Positions 11,101 to 18,461 of a DNA stretch of 64,000 nt are shown piece by piece; position 1 is the first letter of the stretch; the number at the start of each line of letters is the position of its first letter. A model generated the notes under the pieces. It did no database searches, was not told the DNA's origin, and saw only the letters and a list, made by a program, of their open reading frames with translations. This stretch comes from Streptomyces sp. WMMC500. Its GTDB lineage: Bacteria > Actinomycetota > Actinomycetes > Streptomycetales > Streptomycetaceae. The stretch spans positions 6,335,001 to 6,399,000 of the forward strand of contig NZ_CP114905.1 in assembly GCF_027497195.1 (NCBI RefSeq). Direction: 5' to 3'. The translations under genes and the position numbers were made by a program.

Positions 11101-11607
11101 GGCGACCTGCACGGCGGTGCCGCCCGAAGCGCCCCCGGAATCCGCCGCCTTGGCCGCTGCCTTGCCCGCTGTCTTGTCCGCCGCCCCCGGCCAGCGGCCC
11201 GCCGCCAGCGCGACCTCCGACCGCGCCAGCGCGCCCAGATGCGTCAGGTCCGGGTCCTCCCCGGCCCGCGCCGCCGGCGGCTGGAGCCGGCGCGGCAGCT
11301 CGTACGGCCCGGAGCGGTCCAGGCTCTGGACCCGTACCGGCAGCCCGGCGAAGGCGTCGCGCGCGTCCTCCTCGACCGCCCTCGCCGCCGCCGCGCGGTC
11401 GTCGCCGGTCAGGTACGGGACGTCGAGGGTCAGCGCCGCGTCGGCCGCCGCGTCACCCGCGAGCGTGCGGCGCAGCGCGGCGTCGCCGACGGTGGCGGAG
11501 AAGGCGGTGAGCGTGGCCAGCACGGCGGTGGTGAGCAGGACGGCGAGGAGAGCCGCGGCGAGGAGCAGCCGGTGGGCGCGCGCCCGCAGCAGAACGAACC
11601 CCGTCAC
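8110..11607 (-). CDS. FtsX-like ABC transporter permease (first subunit)
   Basis: A very large permease of about 1165 residues. The N-terminal helix LLLAAALLAVLLTTAVLATL leads to an extracytoplasmic domain with Asp/Gly-rich segments; several hydrophobic blocks follow, including LLIVALQLVLLAAYALMLVARLLG, LLLALPAAIAAPLLAGPLI and a C-terminal set (AALAATAVAAAVLAALGFAVSAAASV, VAGLLAAVAAVPVLVTVLVAL). The motif TREFAVLRALGAPQRQLARTF is the canonical FtsX coupling loop. Start is the GTG at 11605-11607 with GGGGGA just upstream; GTGs up to 11625 are in frame but lack a ribosome site. It is the first gene of the three-gene operon and overlaps or lies 59 bases before the second permease depending on the latter's start. 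Substrate unknown. Confidence 0.9.
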   Translation of the reverse strand: MTGFVLLRARAHRLLLAAALLAVLLTTAVLATLTAFSATVGDAALRRTLAGDAAADAALTLDVPYLTGDDRAAAARAVEEDARDAFAGLPVRVQSLDRSGPYELPRRLQPPAARAGEDPDLTHLGALARSEVALAAGRWPGAADKTAGKAAAKAADSGGASGGTAVQVAVPQIAADRLGLAPGDTLTLAGRGDDDPPLPVEVTGVYRPRDRDAPYWLADELRGKGVLKGGYTTYGPLLADPGSFASGRVAQAAGAWVLRADFDEMTADRADALRASVKKASGALADEPVFDGRAVAATRLPQLLDGTERALLVSRSTLLIVALQLVLLAAYALMLVARLLGAERRGETDLLRARGGSRQRIGLLTAAESLLLALPAAIAAPLLAGPLIRLLAARGPLERAGLTPDSAAGGGTWLVAAGCALGCAAAVVAPTLLRGGGADGGPSAGRTVRAGPLPAPLRAGADGALLVVAGVAYWQLDRQTSGSGALSDDRSGTLGIDPVLVAAPALALLAGTVLTLRLLPPVARLAERRAVAGRGLPSALAGWQLSRRPLRGAGPVLLLVLAVAIGMLALAQGASWDRSQRDQADFHAGTDVRVLTSRLPELGQGGMLERVPGVAAAAPAARWGMSLSGGESAEVLALDTARAAEGLRLRPDLADGAEGAELLRGLAPPGAAGATGQDRPDGAEPAADDESGSPRRGARVGGLELPGVPAELRVVARLGADGDDLGRAAVTLLVEDRYGAAYELPAGDLPADGRTHTLAADVAAAAGAPDGRPAGPLRLTGLRLVHPQPQAGGERRLDVERVEVAGSAGDGADAGGSAEAREVPLPDGFTWHARAVSEPEALPEESPTAVVGRARTTDTSALSVRYDTGDQTYDTWTGPPLVTLTVTAARTAPPPLTAVATDTMLRSTGSKVGDTVSVPVPGGSLSVKITGSLAELPTTGPGSPAATEPSRAQFGGALLFDLTTANRALSQRGLATLLPTEWWLTTRAGETDAAVAALRDRADTDPGNVLVRDELAAELGSDPLGAGPQAALAATAVAAAVLAALGFAVSAAASVRARTREFAVLRALGAPQRQLARTFAAEQGVLIALALAAGTLLGWALARAVIPLITLTGRAAQPVPPVVVELPAGSVAGLLAAVAAVPVLVTVLVALRRGDPATALRLGGE

Positions 11608-11748
11608 GCATCCCCCAGACACCACCGTCGAACTGTCTGGATGCTGTCAGAGCGGATTCGCACGCGGTAGCGAGTGACGGGGGAATTTGACGCGATCGTG
11701 ACCGGAAGGGAAAGACGAGGTGCGGGTGCGTGCGGCGGGTCTGTGCAC

Positions 11749-12237
11749 TCAGGCGGTGCACGGAGTGGGGGCGGGACGGCGGCCCGCGGTGTACGCGGCC
11801 GGCGGTACGCCCATGAAGTGGCGGAACTCGGCCGTCATGTGCGGCTGGTCGTAGTAACCGGCGGTCGCGGCGATGTCCGACCACGGGCCGGCACCGGCCG
11901 CGAGCACGGTGCGTACGCGGTTGATGCGGGCGAAGTGCTTGGGGGACAGGCCGGTGCCGTCGGTGAAGATGGTGCGCAGGCGGCGTTCGCTCATGTGCAA
12001 CCGTGCGGCGGTCGCGGCGACGGTGGCGCCGCCGAGGAGAAGCGCCGCCTCACCGAGCCGCCCCGGCGGCTCCGCGCGCTCGGCCAGTGCTGCTTCGAGC
12101 GCGGCGACCGGGTCGGCGGCGAACCGGTCGGCGTCCAGGCCCGGTAGTCCGCCGAGTGGCAGGGTCCGGTCGGCGAGATCACGCAGCGGGCGGCCGAGCA
12201 GGGCCCGGGCGCCGCCAGGCCGCATGCGGACCCGCAC
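11749..12237 (-). pseudogene. AraC-family regulator, N-terminally truncated
   Basis: About 162 residues corresponding to the second half of an AraC regulator. The region RMRPGGARALLGRPLRDLAD matches the mid-protein segment of this family, and the C-terminus carries the double helix-turn-helix DNA-binding domain (AARLHMSERRLRTIFTDGTG and SDIAATAGYYDQPHMTAEFR, then FMGVPPAAY). Full-length members usually have about 90 further residues at the N-terminus; here the open frame continues upstream without a usable start and runs into the 3' end of the haemoglobin gene. No ribosome site precedes the GTG at 12237. I infer an N-terminal deletion leaving a remnant, though a short DNA-binding protein could still be made. 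Confidence 0.65.
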
Positions 12238-12298
12238 GCACGAGCGGCCGGGCGCGGCGACGCCGTGACCGACCGCCGGTGGCGGCGTGCCCGTTCCG

Positions 12299-12712
12299 TC
12301 AGCCGGGGGTGTTGACCATCGAGGCGGCGGCGTACACGAGGTAGTCCCAGAGCTGCTTCTCCTGCGCCGGGGGCAGCTCCAGCTCGTCCACCGCCGCGCG
12401 CATGTGCCGCAGCCAGGCGTCGTGCGCGGCGCGGTTCACTTCGAACGGCGCGTGCCGCATCCGCAGCCGCGGGTGGCCGCGCTCGTCGCTGTACGTGCGC
12501 GGGCCGCCCCAGTACTGGATGAGGAACAGCGTCAGCCGCTCCTCCGCCGGTCCGAGGTCCTCCTCGGGGTACATCGGGCGCAGCAGCGGATCCTCCGCCA
12601 CGCCCTCGTAGAACCGGTGCACGAGGCGGCGGAACGTCTCCTCGCCCCCGACCTGCTCGTAGAACGTCCCGGGCGGCGGCGCTCCCACTGGAATCTCGTT
12701 CATCGTCTCCAT
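12299..12712 (-). CDS. glbO: Truncated haemoglobin, group II (trHbO-like)
   Basis: A small haem protein of 137 residues with the 2-on-2 globin fold. FYEQVGGEETFRRLVHRFYEGV is the typical B-helix start with the distal Tyr, YWGGPRTYSDERGHPRLRMRH contains the group II hallmark WGG...RGHPRLRMRH ending in the proximal haem-ligand His, and HDAWLRHM supplies the G-helix Trp. In mycobacteria and streptomycetes such proteins bind O2 or NO with high affinity and are linked to oxidative or nitrosative stress. Start is the ATG at 12712; an in-frame ATG at 12703 is an equally possible start. It is monocistronic as far as can be seen, followed by the AraC remnant. Confidence 0.93.
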   Translation of the reverse strand: METMNEIPVGAPPPGTFYEQVGGEETFRRLVHRFYEGVAEDPLLRPMYPEEDLGPAEERLTLFLIQYWGGPRTYSDERGHPRLRMRHAPFEVNRAAHDAWLRHMRAAVDELELPPAQEKQLWDYLVYAAASMVNTPG

Positions 12713-12940
12713 CGTCTCATCCCGCCCGGCCGAGGACGGAAGTCGTAGGACCCGGGGAGCGGGGAGCCCGCCGACGAGGCTGTATCAGCCCCTCGGCCGG
12801 GTAGCGGCGGGCGTGGGCCGCGTGGGCCCGAGGCGTTCCACCGTCACGCGGCTCCGGCGGCGTGCCCTGACCGGGCGCCGCTTCTCGTGCAGCCGACCTG
12901 CCCGGTGACGACGGTGACCGTCGCTCGCGCAGCAACGGCG

Positions 12941-13816
12941 TCAGAACGACTGCCGGTGGTTCTCCAGCATGACGTCGAGACGTTCACGGAACAGCGGGCG
13001 GTCGAGATCGCCGTACGCGCGGGCCCACAAGGGGTGGAGGTCCGGGAGGCGCAGTGCGTCCTCGTGGTAGGCGGCGGTGAGTCCCAGAAGGGCGCTCGCC
13101 GGGTGGCCCGCGTCGAGCATCCGGGAGGCGTCGGTCAGGATGGCGTCTGTCTCCCCGGTGAAGCAGGGGTACTCGTCGGCGAAGGCGTCGCTCGGTGCGA
13201 GAACGCCGATGCCGATGCCGGACGGGTCGGGTTCGTGACGCCAGCCTGTCGGCGGCGCCAGATCGAGGGGGACCTCCGCATCGCCGCCGTCGGGGTTGAT
13301 CCCGTACTCCGGCGTGGGGTGGATGCCGAGTTCGGCGGACAGGCGTGCCACCTGGGTGCGGCGGCGCTCTCCTCCGCCGCGCAGGGCGAGCGAGAGCAGA
13401 AAGGCGAGGCCGTCCAGGGTGTTCCGGCCGATGACGCCGGGCTCCTTGTGGCCGAAGGAGGCAACGGGGTGGTCGGTGCGCCCGAGTTCAGGCGCGGGGA
13501 CCACCCATCCCACGCAGGTGCCGCTGCCCAGGTCCGCGAAGGGCAGGAGTTCCGGTACGGACATGAACGGCACGTGGTGCCGGCGGAACGCCTCCCCCGC
13601 GTAGCAGTACTCCCACCCCTCGGGGGCGAGGGGTACCTCGCAGAGGTCGAACGGCAAGGCGAAGCTGCTCTGCACGCGCGGAGCGTCGTACAGGCCCTCC
13701 TCGTACAGGTCCGTCGCGAGGAACCCCTCCTCCCAGGCGATGTCGACCACCTTCGCGAGTGCGGGCGGGGTGGGGAACGGAAACAGGTCGTCGATCCAGC
13801 GTGGTGGTGTCGTCAT
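12941..13816 (-). CDS. Hypothetical protein, possibly SUKH (SMI1/KNR4)-like
   Basis: A soluble protein of about 291 residues from the ATG at 13814-13816 (an upstream in-frame start at 13885 would add 23 poor-quality residues). It is acidic, has no signal or membrane segment, and carries motifs such as VPFMSVPELLPFADLGSGTC, GWVVPAPE and NTLDGLAFLLSLAL that loosely recall SUKH immunity-type folds; this is a weak pattern judgement. Codon use is less extreme than in neighbouring operons and no ribosome site is obvious, suggesting an acquired gene. No toxin gene is adjacent, so an immunity role is only a possibility. Confidence 0.65.
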   Translation of the reverse strand: MTTPPRWIDDLFPFPTPPALAKVVDIAWEEGFLATDLYEEGLYDAPRVQSSFALPFDLCEVPLAPEGWEYCYAGEAFRRHHVPFMSVPELLPFADLGSGTCVGWVVPAPELGRTDHPVASFGHKEPGVIGRNTLDGLAFLLSLALRGGGERRRTQVARLSAELGIHPTPEYGINPDGGDAEVPLDLAPPTGWRHEPDPSGIGIGVLAPSDAFADEYPCFTGETDAILTDASRMLDAGHPASALLGLTAAYHEDALRLPDLHPLWARAYGDLDRPLFRERLDVMLENHRQSF

Positions 13817-14004
13817 CGCGGAGAGTGTCGCAGCCGGGTGTGACACTCCGACGGAGCGTACGGCTGAAGCTTCCTCGCCGGGCATGCGCCAAGGCCTGGC
13901 GGCCCGGTGTGCAAAAGTCCACGCCCGCGGGTGTTTTGCCCCGCTTGGTGCCGGGTGTTACCGCGAGTTCGTGCCGGTGACGTTCACGCGCTACGCCCCC
14001 GGCG

Positions 14005-14421
14005 TCAGCGGCTCGCCCTCCGGGTGAGCAGGTATCCGAGCGCTCCGGGCACGATCGCGGAACCCGCCCAGAAGATGTCCGACGTGCCGACCCCCGAGGC
14101 GGGGCCCACCCCGTCGCCCAGACGTTCTTCGAGCCACAGAGGCACAAGGACGGAAGCTGACCCGACGAGAAGCCCGGCCGTCCAGCCTTGGCGTCGTTCG
14201 CGGACGATCACGCCGATGAGCAGGGCGAATGCGAACACCGCGAGGAGGAACCAGCCGACCGCGGCGGCCGGCTCGGCACCGGTGAGGCACAGGGTGGGGG
14301 AGTCTCCGCATTCTTCGCGCTCGTATGCGCCGGCGGCATCCGAGAGACTGACGCCGACCCACGCCACCCCCGTCCCGAGGCCGGTACACCCGACCAATGC
14401 GGCGATCGATTTCGGTAACAC
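14005..14421 (-). CDS. Small hypothetical membrane protein
   Basis: A 138-residue protein with about four hydrophobic segments: SIAALVGCTGLGTGVAWVGV, AVGWFLLAVFAFALLIGVIV, TAGLLVGSASVLVPLWL and SDIFWAGSAIVPGALGYLL, ending TRRASR (positive-inside). The loop after the first helix has two cysteines (ECGDSPTLC). Start is the GTG at 14419-14421. No family is recognised. It lies alone on its strand next to the left boundary of the kinase-bearing insertion, with a sharp inverted repeat 76 bases upstream that could be its operator. Confidence 0.6.
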   Translation of the reverse strand: MLPKSIAALVGCTGLGTGVAWVGVSLSDAAGAYEREECGDSPTLCLTGAEPAAAVGWFLLAVFAFALLIGVIVRERRQGWTAGLLVGSASVLVPLWLEERLGDGVGPASGVGTSDIFWAGSAIVPGALGYLLTRRASR

Positions 14422-14496
14422 GTGGCGCTCCGTTCGCGGGAGTCAGGTGGGCCCGGGCCCGGGGCCCCCAGCGTCGCCCACCTTCGTCACGTCGGT

Positions 14497-14516
14497 CCTG
14501 AGTATGGGTACTCAGG
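14497..14516. promoter_or_regulatory. Perfect inverted repeat upstream of the membrane gene
   Basis: CCTGAGTA and TACTCAGG are exact reverse complements separated by TGGG. The position, 76 bases upstream of the GTG at 14421 and 42 bases left of the 43-bp direct repeat, fits an operator or a transcript hairpin. Function is inferred only. Confidence 0.45.
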
Positions 14517-14558
14517 CCGGGAGAGCGGCGCTGCGCGCCTCCGGCCCGCCCGTGTACG

Positions 14559-14601
14559 CGCTACGTCGCGTCCCAGCGGAACAGGCGCTGGGCCAGGGCC
14601 G
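14559..14601. repeat. Left copy of 43-bp direct repeat (att-like)
   Basis: Identical over 43 bases to 16592-16634. On the minus strand it reads as the last residues of the ABC-2 permease plus its TAG stop, but without the rest of that gene. Confidence 0.9.
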
Positions 14602-14786
14602 CTGCTACCGCGCGTTCGTGCCAGCGGGAGGCCGGAGCCGGGGTCCGTACGTCCCGGCACGCCGGCGGAACCGCACGGCGGTTGTACCGGAAGGGCAACA
14701 GCCGGTCGGTGTGGTTGCGGGAGCCCCGGTCGAGTGGCGAGATTGAAGGGCTTGGTCGACGGTCGGGCGTGAAACGGAGAACGGTA

Positions 14787-16583
14787 GTGGCGGAGTTGAG
14801 TGGCTCGCGGGTGGGGCGGTACCGGTTGCTTCGCCTGCTCGGGGCCGGCGGAATGGGCAGCGTGTGGCTGGCCCAGGACGAGAACCTCGGAATCGAGGTC
14901 GCGATCAAGCAGATCGAGGTGTCGGGTGACCTGGGCGACGGCACCCGCGCACAGCGCATCTCACGGGCCCGGGCAGAGGCGCGCAACGCCGCGCAGTTGC
15001 GCGGCCATCCGCACGTGGTGAACGTGGTGGACATCGTGGAGCAGGACGAACTGCCGTGGATCGTCATGGAGTACGTCACCGGCGCGAGTGACCTGCGGGC
15101 GATCATCCATGACCAGGGCAGGCTGGGCGATGCGGACATCGCCCGGGTCGGTATCGCCGTGCTGAAGGCTTTGAGTACGGGGCACTCTCTGGGCATCGTG
15201 CACCGCGATGTGAAGCCCGCCAACATCCTCCTGGCCCCGGACCATTCCGGAAACCGGTTCGGACGGGTGATGCTGGCCGACTACGGGATCTCCCTCTATG
15301 CGGGTTCCGGGCAGACCCGGATGACCAACGGGGTGATCGGCACTCCCGGCTACATGGCACCGGAGCGGGCCCGGGGCGCGGAGCCGCCGGCTTCCGACTT
15401 GTTCTCCGTCGGGGCCACGCTCTACTGCGCTTCCGAGGGACACCCGCCCTTCGGCGAGGTCGACGTCGACGGCAACGGCGACAGCACCGCCACCGCCTCA
15501 CTCACCGAAGCACCTCCCTGGCCTGCGAACGCCTGCGGCCCGCTGGCCGACGTCATCATGGCCCTGCTGGCGAAGGAGCCCGGACACCGCCCTACCCTGC
15601 ACACCGCCATCACCGAACTCGCCGCTGTCGAAGCGGCCGCACGCGCCGAGGCGGCCCCACCCGGCAGTACTGACGGGAGCCCGACCCGGAAGAGCCTCCC
15701 TCAGCGGTCCCACAGGATTCTTGCGTGGGGGGTTGCCGGCGCCCTGGCGTCGACCGCCATCGCGTTGACCGCTGTGGCCCTGAGCGACGACGGGAAGAAC
15801 ACCGGCCCGGCGGACTCTTCGGCACGCAACGCCGGCCGCACCGCCCCGGCGGGCACCGACGCGCCCGCCGCAGAAGTCGGGGTGCTCTACGGCACCGACG
15901 TCGGGCTGCGGAAGCCACTCGAGGCGGGGGACTGCGTCATCGTCGGCACCCACAACGAGGACTACACGGTTCTGACCGATGTGGTGACCGTGGACTGTGT
16001 CGAGACGGAGTCGAGCCCCACCCCGGCAGGCCAGGTCATCGCCACCGTTCCGGACGCCGGGGACGGCGAGACGTCCGTGCGCCAGGAGTGCGGCGAGCAA
16101 ACCGCTGACCTGCGCGGAAGTCTGGCCGACCCCGTCCTGACCGTTCTGCGGCCTGATGACGAGCGCGGTTCCGCGACACAGGCCGAGGCGGCGTGCCTGG
16201 TCTTCCAGCGCGGCATCCTCGCCGGTGGGAATCTGGGCGAACGCCGGGAGCAGGGTTCCTCCCTCTACATCTCGCAACTGAGCACCGGAGACTGCCTCAA
16301 CGAGGAGGACGACGACATCATCCTGGCGGACTGCACCCGACCGCACGACCAGCAGGTCATCGGGCATGTCAAGGTGTCCGAAGAGGTTCCGTACGAAAAC
16401 GTGAGCATATACGCGATCTGTGCAAGCCGGTTCGCACAGGAGTGGGTGCGCAACGAACAGCAGCAGGACGTCATCGGCTGGAGCAACTCCGACGACTGGG
16501 GCGAAGGATTTCGTATCGTGACATGCGGACTCGAAGGACTCGAATCGCAACTGCCCGCCGGAACCGCCGTGCCCAAGGACTGA
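14787..16583 (+). CDS. Receptor-like Ser/Thr protein kinase with secreted sensor domain
   Basis: A membrane-anchored Hanks-type kinase of about 598 residues. The cytoplasmic kinase domain (about 10-280) has the Gly loop LLGAGGMGSVW, catalytic Lys in VAIKQI (41), HRDVKPANI (139-147), a DYG in place of DFG (165-167), and GTPGYMAPE. One transmembrane helix (ILAWGVAGALASTAIALTAVAL, about 312-333) leads to an extracytoplasmic region of ~260 residues with paired cysteines. Its C-terminal part (TGDCLNEEDDD...ADCTRPHDQQVIG) resembles the septum-formation/DUF4190-associated domain. Start: GTG at 14787 with GGAGA six bases upstream; GTG 14769 is possible. It is the only gene inside the 43-bp direct-repeat-bounded segment and its codon use is less GC-saturated than its neighbours, consistent with transfer. 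Confidence 0.9.
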   Translation: MAELSGSRVGRYRLLRLLGAGGMGSVWLAQDENLGIEVAIKQIEVSGDLGDGTRAQRISRARAEARNAAQLRGHPHVVNVVDIVEQDELPWIVMEYVTGASDLRAIIHDQGRLGDADIARVGIAVLKALSTGHSLGIVHRDVKPANILLAPDHSGNRFGRVMLADYGISLYAGSGQTRMTNGVIGTPGYMAPERARGAEPPASDLFSVGATLYCASEGHPPFGEVDVDGNGDSTATASLTEAPPWPANACGPLADVIMALLAKEPGHRPTLHTAITELAAVEAAARAEAAPPGSTDGSPTRKSLPQRSHRILAWGVAGALASTAIALTAVALSDDGKNTGPADSSARNAGRTAPAGTDAPAAEVGVLYGTDVGLRKPLEAGDCVIVGTHNEDYTVLTDVVTVDCVETESSPTPAGQVIATVPDAGDGETSVRQECGEQTADLRGSLADPVLTVLRPDDERGSATQAEAACLVFQRGILAGGNLGERREQGSSLYISQLSTGDCLNEEDDDIILADCTRPHDQQVIGHVKVSEEVPYENVSIYAICASRFAQEWVRNEQQQDVIGWSNSDDWGEGFRIVTCGLEGLESQLPAGTAVPKD

Positions 16584-16591
16584 GCCCCGCC

Positions 16592-16634
16592 CGCTACGTC
16601 GCGTCCCAGCGGAACAGGCGCTGGGCCAGGGCCG
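16592..16634. repeat. Right copy of 43-bp direct repeat
   Basis: Identical over 43 bases to 14559-14601; here it forms the genuine 3' end of the leftward ABC-2 permease gene, including the TAG at 16594-16596. Confidence 0.9.
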
Positions 16635-17661
16635 TGAACACCGCCGCCGTCGCCAGCAGCACGCCCATCGCGGGCAGCGCGTCCGACCAACTGCCGCCGC
16701 GGGTGAGCACGTCCTGCATCGCCTGCACCATGTGCTTGAGCGGCAGCGCCTCGGAGACCGTGCGGATCCACGGCGGGCCCTCGTCCAGGGGGAAGAACGA
16801 CCCCGAGAGGAAGGCCATCGGGAGCACGACGAGCTGGGCGAGGCCGTTGGCGGCGTCCTCGCTCTTCGCCCACGCGCCGATCGCGAAGCCGATCGACATG
16901 AACGCCAGGCTGCCGCAGGCCACCAGCGGGATCACCAGCCACCAGTCGCCGGTCAGCTTCAGCCCGTAGTACGGGATGGTGGCGACCAGCAGGAAGACGG
17001 CGGTCTGGCCGAAGGCGAGCAGCATGCTGACGCCGAGGCGGGCGGAGATCACCGGGCCGGCCCGCACGGGTGCCAGCCACAGGCGCCGCAGGATGCGCTT
17101 CTTGCGCCAGTTGACCAGCCCGATCGAGGCGCTGAACACCCCGCCCATCGCCACCGCCCAGCCCAGCAGCCCGGGGGTGAAGTACTGGATGGCCTGCAGC
17201 GACTGGTCCTCGACCTGCCCGCCGGTGAGCGTGTACGCGGGCTCCTGCCCGGTCGCCGCGATGCTCGCCTGGTCCACGACGGACCTGAGGACCCCGCCGA
17301 CGCTGCCCGCCTGCACCGGGTCGGCGGCGGAGACCCGCATCTGGACCCGGCCGCCGGGCTCCTCCCAGACGGCGGCGTCGGCGTCGCCGTCGCGGACCTT
17401 CTCCAGCGCCTCCGCCCGGTCTCCGGACTTCTCGATCTCCAGTACGTCGTCGAGGCCGGCGCGCGCCTTCGCCGGCATCTCGTCGAAGACCTCGACGGCG
17501 CCGACCTGCACCACCGTGGCGCGCGAGACGCCCGCGTCCTTGAAGAGCACGCCGAACAGGGCCAGGAACATCAGCGGGAAGACGAGGATGAAGAAGACGG
17601 AGGCGCGGTCGCGCAGCAGTCCCAGCGCCATGGCCCGCGACAGGCTGACGAACGGCTTCAC
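16594..17661 (-). CDS. ABC-2 type exporter permease
   Basis: A 355-residue permease of the ABC-2/DrrB-YhgE class. One N-terminal helix (VFFILVFPLMFLALFGVLF) is followed by a ~140-residue extracytoplasmic domain, then five C-terminal helices including LLGWAVAMGGVFSASIGLV, MLLAFGQTAVFLLVATI, WWLVIPLVACGSLAFMSIGFAIG and the family motif LPMAFLSGSFFPLD. LVNWRKKRILRRLWLAPV is the cytoplasmic coupling loop. Its GTG start overlaps the TGA of the ATPase gene (GTGA), so the two are translationally coupled. The family exports drugs, lipids or polysaccharides; the substrate here is unknown. Its last 43 bases are duplicated 2 kb downstream, marking an insertion at its 3' end. Confidence 0.9.
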   Translation of the reverse strand: MKPFVSLSRAMALGLLRDRASVFFILVFPLMFLALFGVLFKDAGVSRATVVQVGAVEVFDEMPAKARAGLDDVLEIEKSGDRAEALEKVRDGDADAAVWEEPGGRVQMRVSAADPVQAGSVGGVLRSVVDQASIAATGQEPAYTLTGGQVEDQSLQAIQYFTPGLLGWAVAMGGVFSASIGLVNWRKKRILRRLWLAPVRAGPVISARLGVSMLLAFGQTAVFLLVATIPYYGLKLTGDWWLVIPLVACGSLAFMSIGFAIGAWAKSEDAANGLAQLVVLPMAFLSGSFFPLDEGPPWIRTVSEALPLKHMVQAMQDVLTRGGSWSDALPAMGVLLATAAVFTALAQRLFRWDAT

Positions 17662-18383
17662 TCGCGGTACTCCCGCCCGGTCAACTGCAGGAACACGTCC
17701 TCCAGCGAGTCCGCCGCCAGCTCCGCGACCAGGTCGGCGGGCTTCCCGACGCGCAGGATGCGGCCCGCGTCCATCACCGCGACGCGGTCGCAGAGCACCT
17801 CGGCCTCGTCCATGTAGTGCGTGGTCAGCACGACCGTGCGGCCCGCCGCGTTGATGCCGCGCAGCAGGTCCCACAGGTTGCGCCGGGCCTGTGGGTCGAG
17901 GCCGGTGGTCGGCTCGTCGAGGAAGACCAGCTCGGGGTCGTGCACCAGGGCGCAGGCGATCGACAGGCGCTGCGCCTGGCCGCCGGAGAGCTTGTCCTCG
18001 CGGGTCCCGGCCTTCTCGGCGAGGCCGACCTCGGCGAGCATCGCGTCGGCGCGCTCGTCGTCGACGCCGTAGAGGGAGGCGAACGTGCGGATCTGCTCGC
18101 GGGCGGTCAGCTTCTCGAAGAACGCCGACGCCTGGAGCTGGACGCCCATGCGCCGCAGCAGCTTCGGGTTGCGCGGCCAGGACGGTTCGCCGAGCAGCAC
18201 CGCGCCGCCCTCGTCGGGGCGGCGCAGGCCCTCGATCATCTCCAGGGTGGTGGTCTTGCCGGCGCCGTTCGGCCCCAGCAGCCCGAAGAACTCGCCCTCG
18301 CGGACCTCGAAGCTCACGCCGTCGACCGCGCGCACGTCGCCGTAGCGCTTGCGCAGGTCAGTGACGGAGATCGCGGCGGTCAT
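17658..18383 (-). CDS. ABC-2 exporter ATP-binding protein
   Basis: A 241-residue ATPase that powers the adjacent ABC-2 permease. Walker A GPNGAGKTTT (about 36-45), signature LSGGQAQRLSIACAL (about 131-145), Walker B LVFLDEPTTGLDP and His-switch TTHYMDEAE are all intact. The C-terminus (ADSLEDVFLQLTGREYRE) is the usual DrrA/CcmA-type ending. ATG start at 18383. Order ATPase then permease with a 4-base overlap is the standard arrangement of two-gene drug-type exporters in actinomycetes. No regulator is adjacent. Confidence 0.93.
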   Translation of the reverse strand: MTAAISVTDLRKRYGDVRAVDGVSFEVREGEFFGLLGPNGAGKTTTLEMIEGLRRPDEGGAVLLGEPSWPRNPKLLRRMGVQLQASAFFEKLTAREQIRTFASLYGVDDERADAMLAEVGLAEKAGTREDKLSGGQAQRLSIACALVHDPELVFLDEPTTGLDPQARRNLWDLLRGINAAGRTVVLTTHYMDEAEVLCDRVAVMDAGRILRVGKPADLVAELAADSLEDVFLQLTGREYRE

Positions 18384-18461
18384 GGGCCGACCCTAGTGCC
18401 GGACCGCCGGCTTCGGGAGGGGCGGAGGGTGGTCCCGGTACGCCCAGGGTGGGGAGACGCG

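Larger units (their letters stand above)
14559..16634. mobile_element. Putative inserted segment bounded by 43-bp direct repeats
   Basis: The 43 bases at 14559-14601 are identical to 16592-16634, an offset of 2033. The right copy is the 3' end and stop codon of the ABC-2 permease gene (encoding ALAQRLFRWDAT-stop); the left copy encodes the same C-terminus on the same strand but its upstream protein similarity fades after about eight residues. This is the footprint expected when an element integrates into the 3' end of a gene and regenerates it. The cargo seen is one gene, a receptor kinase. No integrase or transposase is present, so it may be a remnant, or a local duplication event. Confidence 0.6.

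Noticed and set aside
12713..12940. Possible tRNA or small RNA between the haemoglobin gene and the next gene
   Set aside because: No cloverleaf, anticodon arm or strong hairpin could be drawn.
14559..14601. tRNA gene as the integration site of the kinase segment
   Set aside because: The repeat encodes the C-terminus of an ABC-2 permease and cannot fold as a tRNA.
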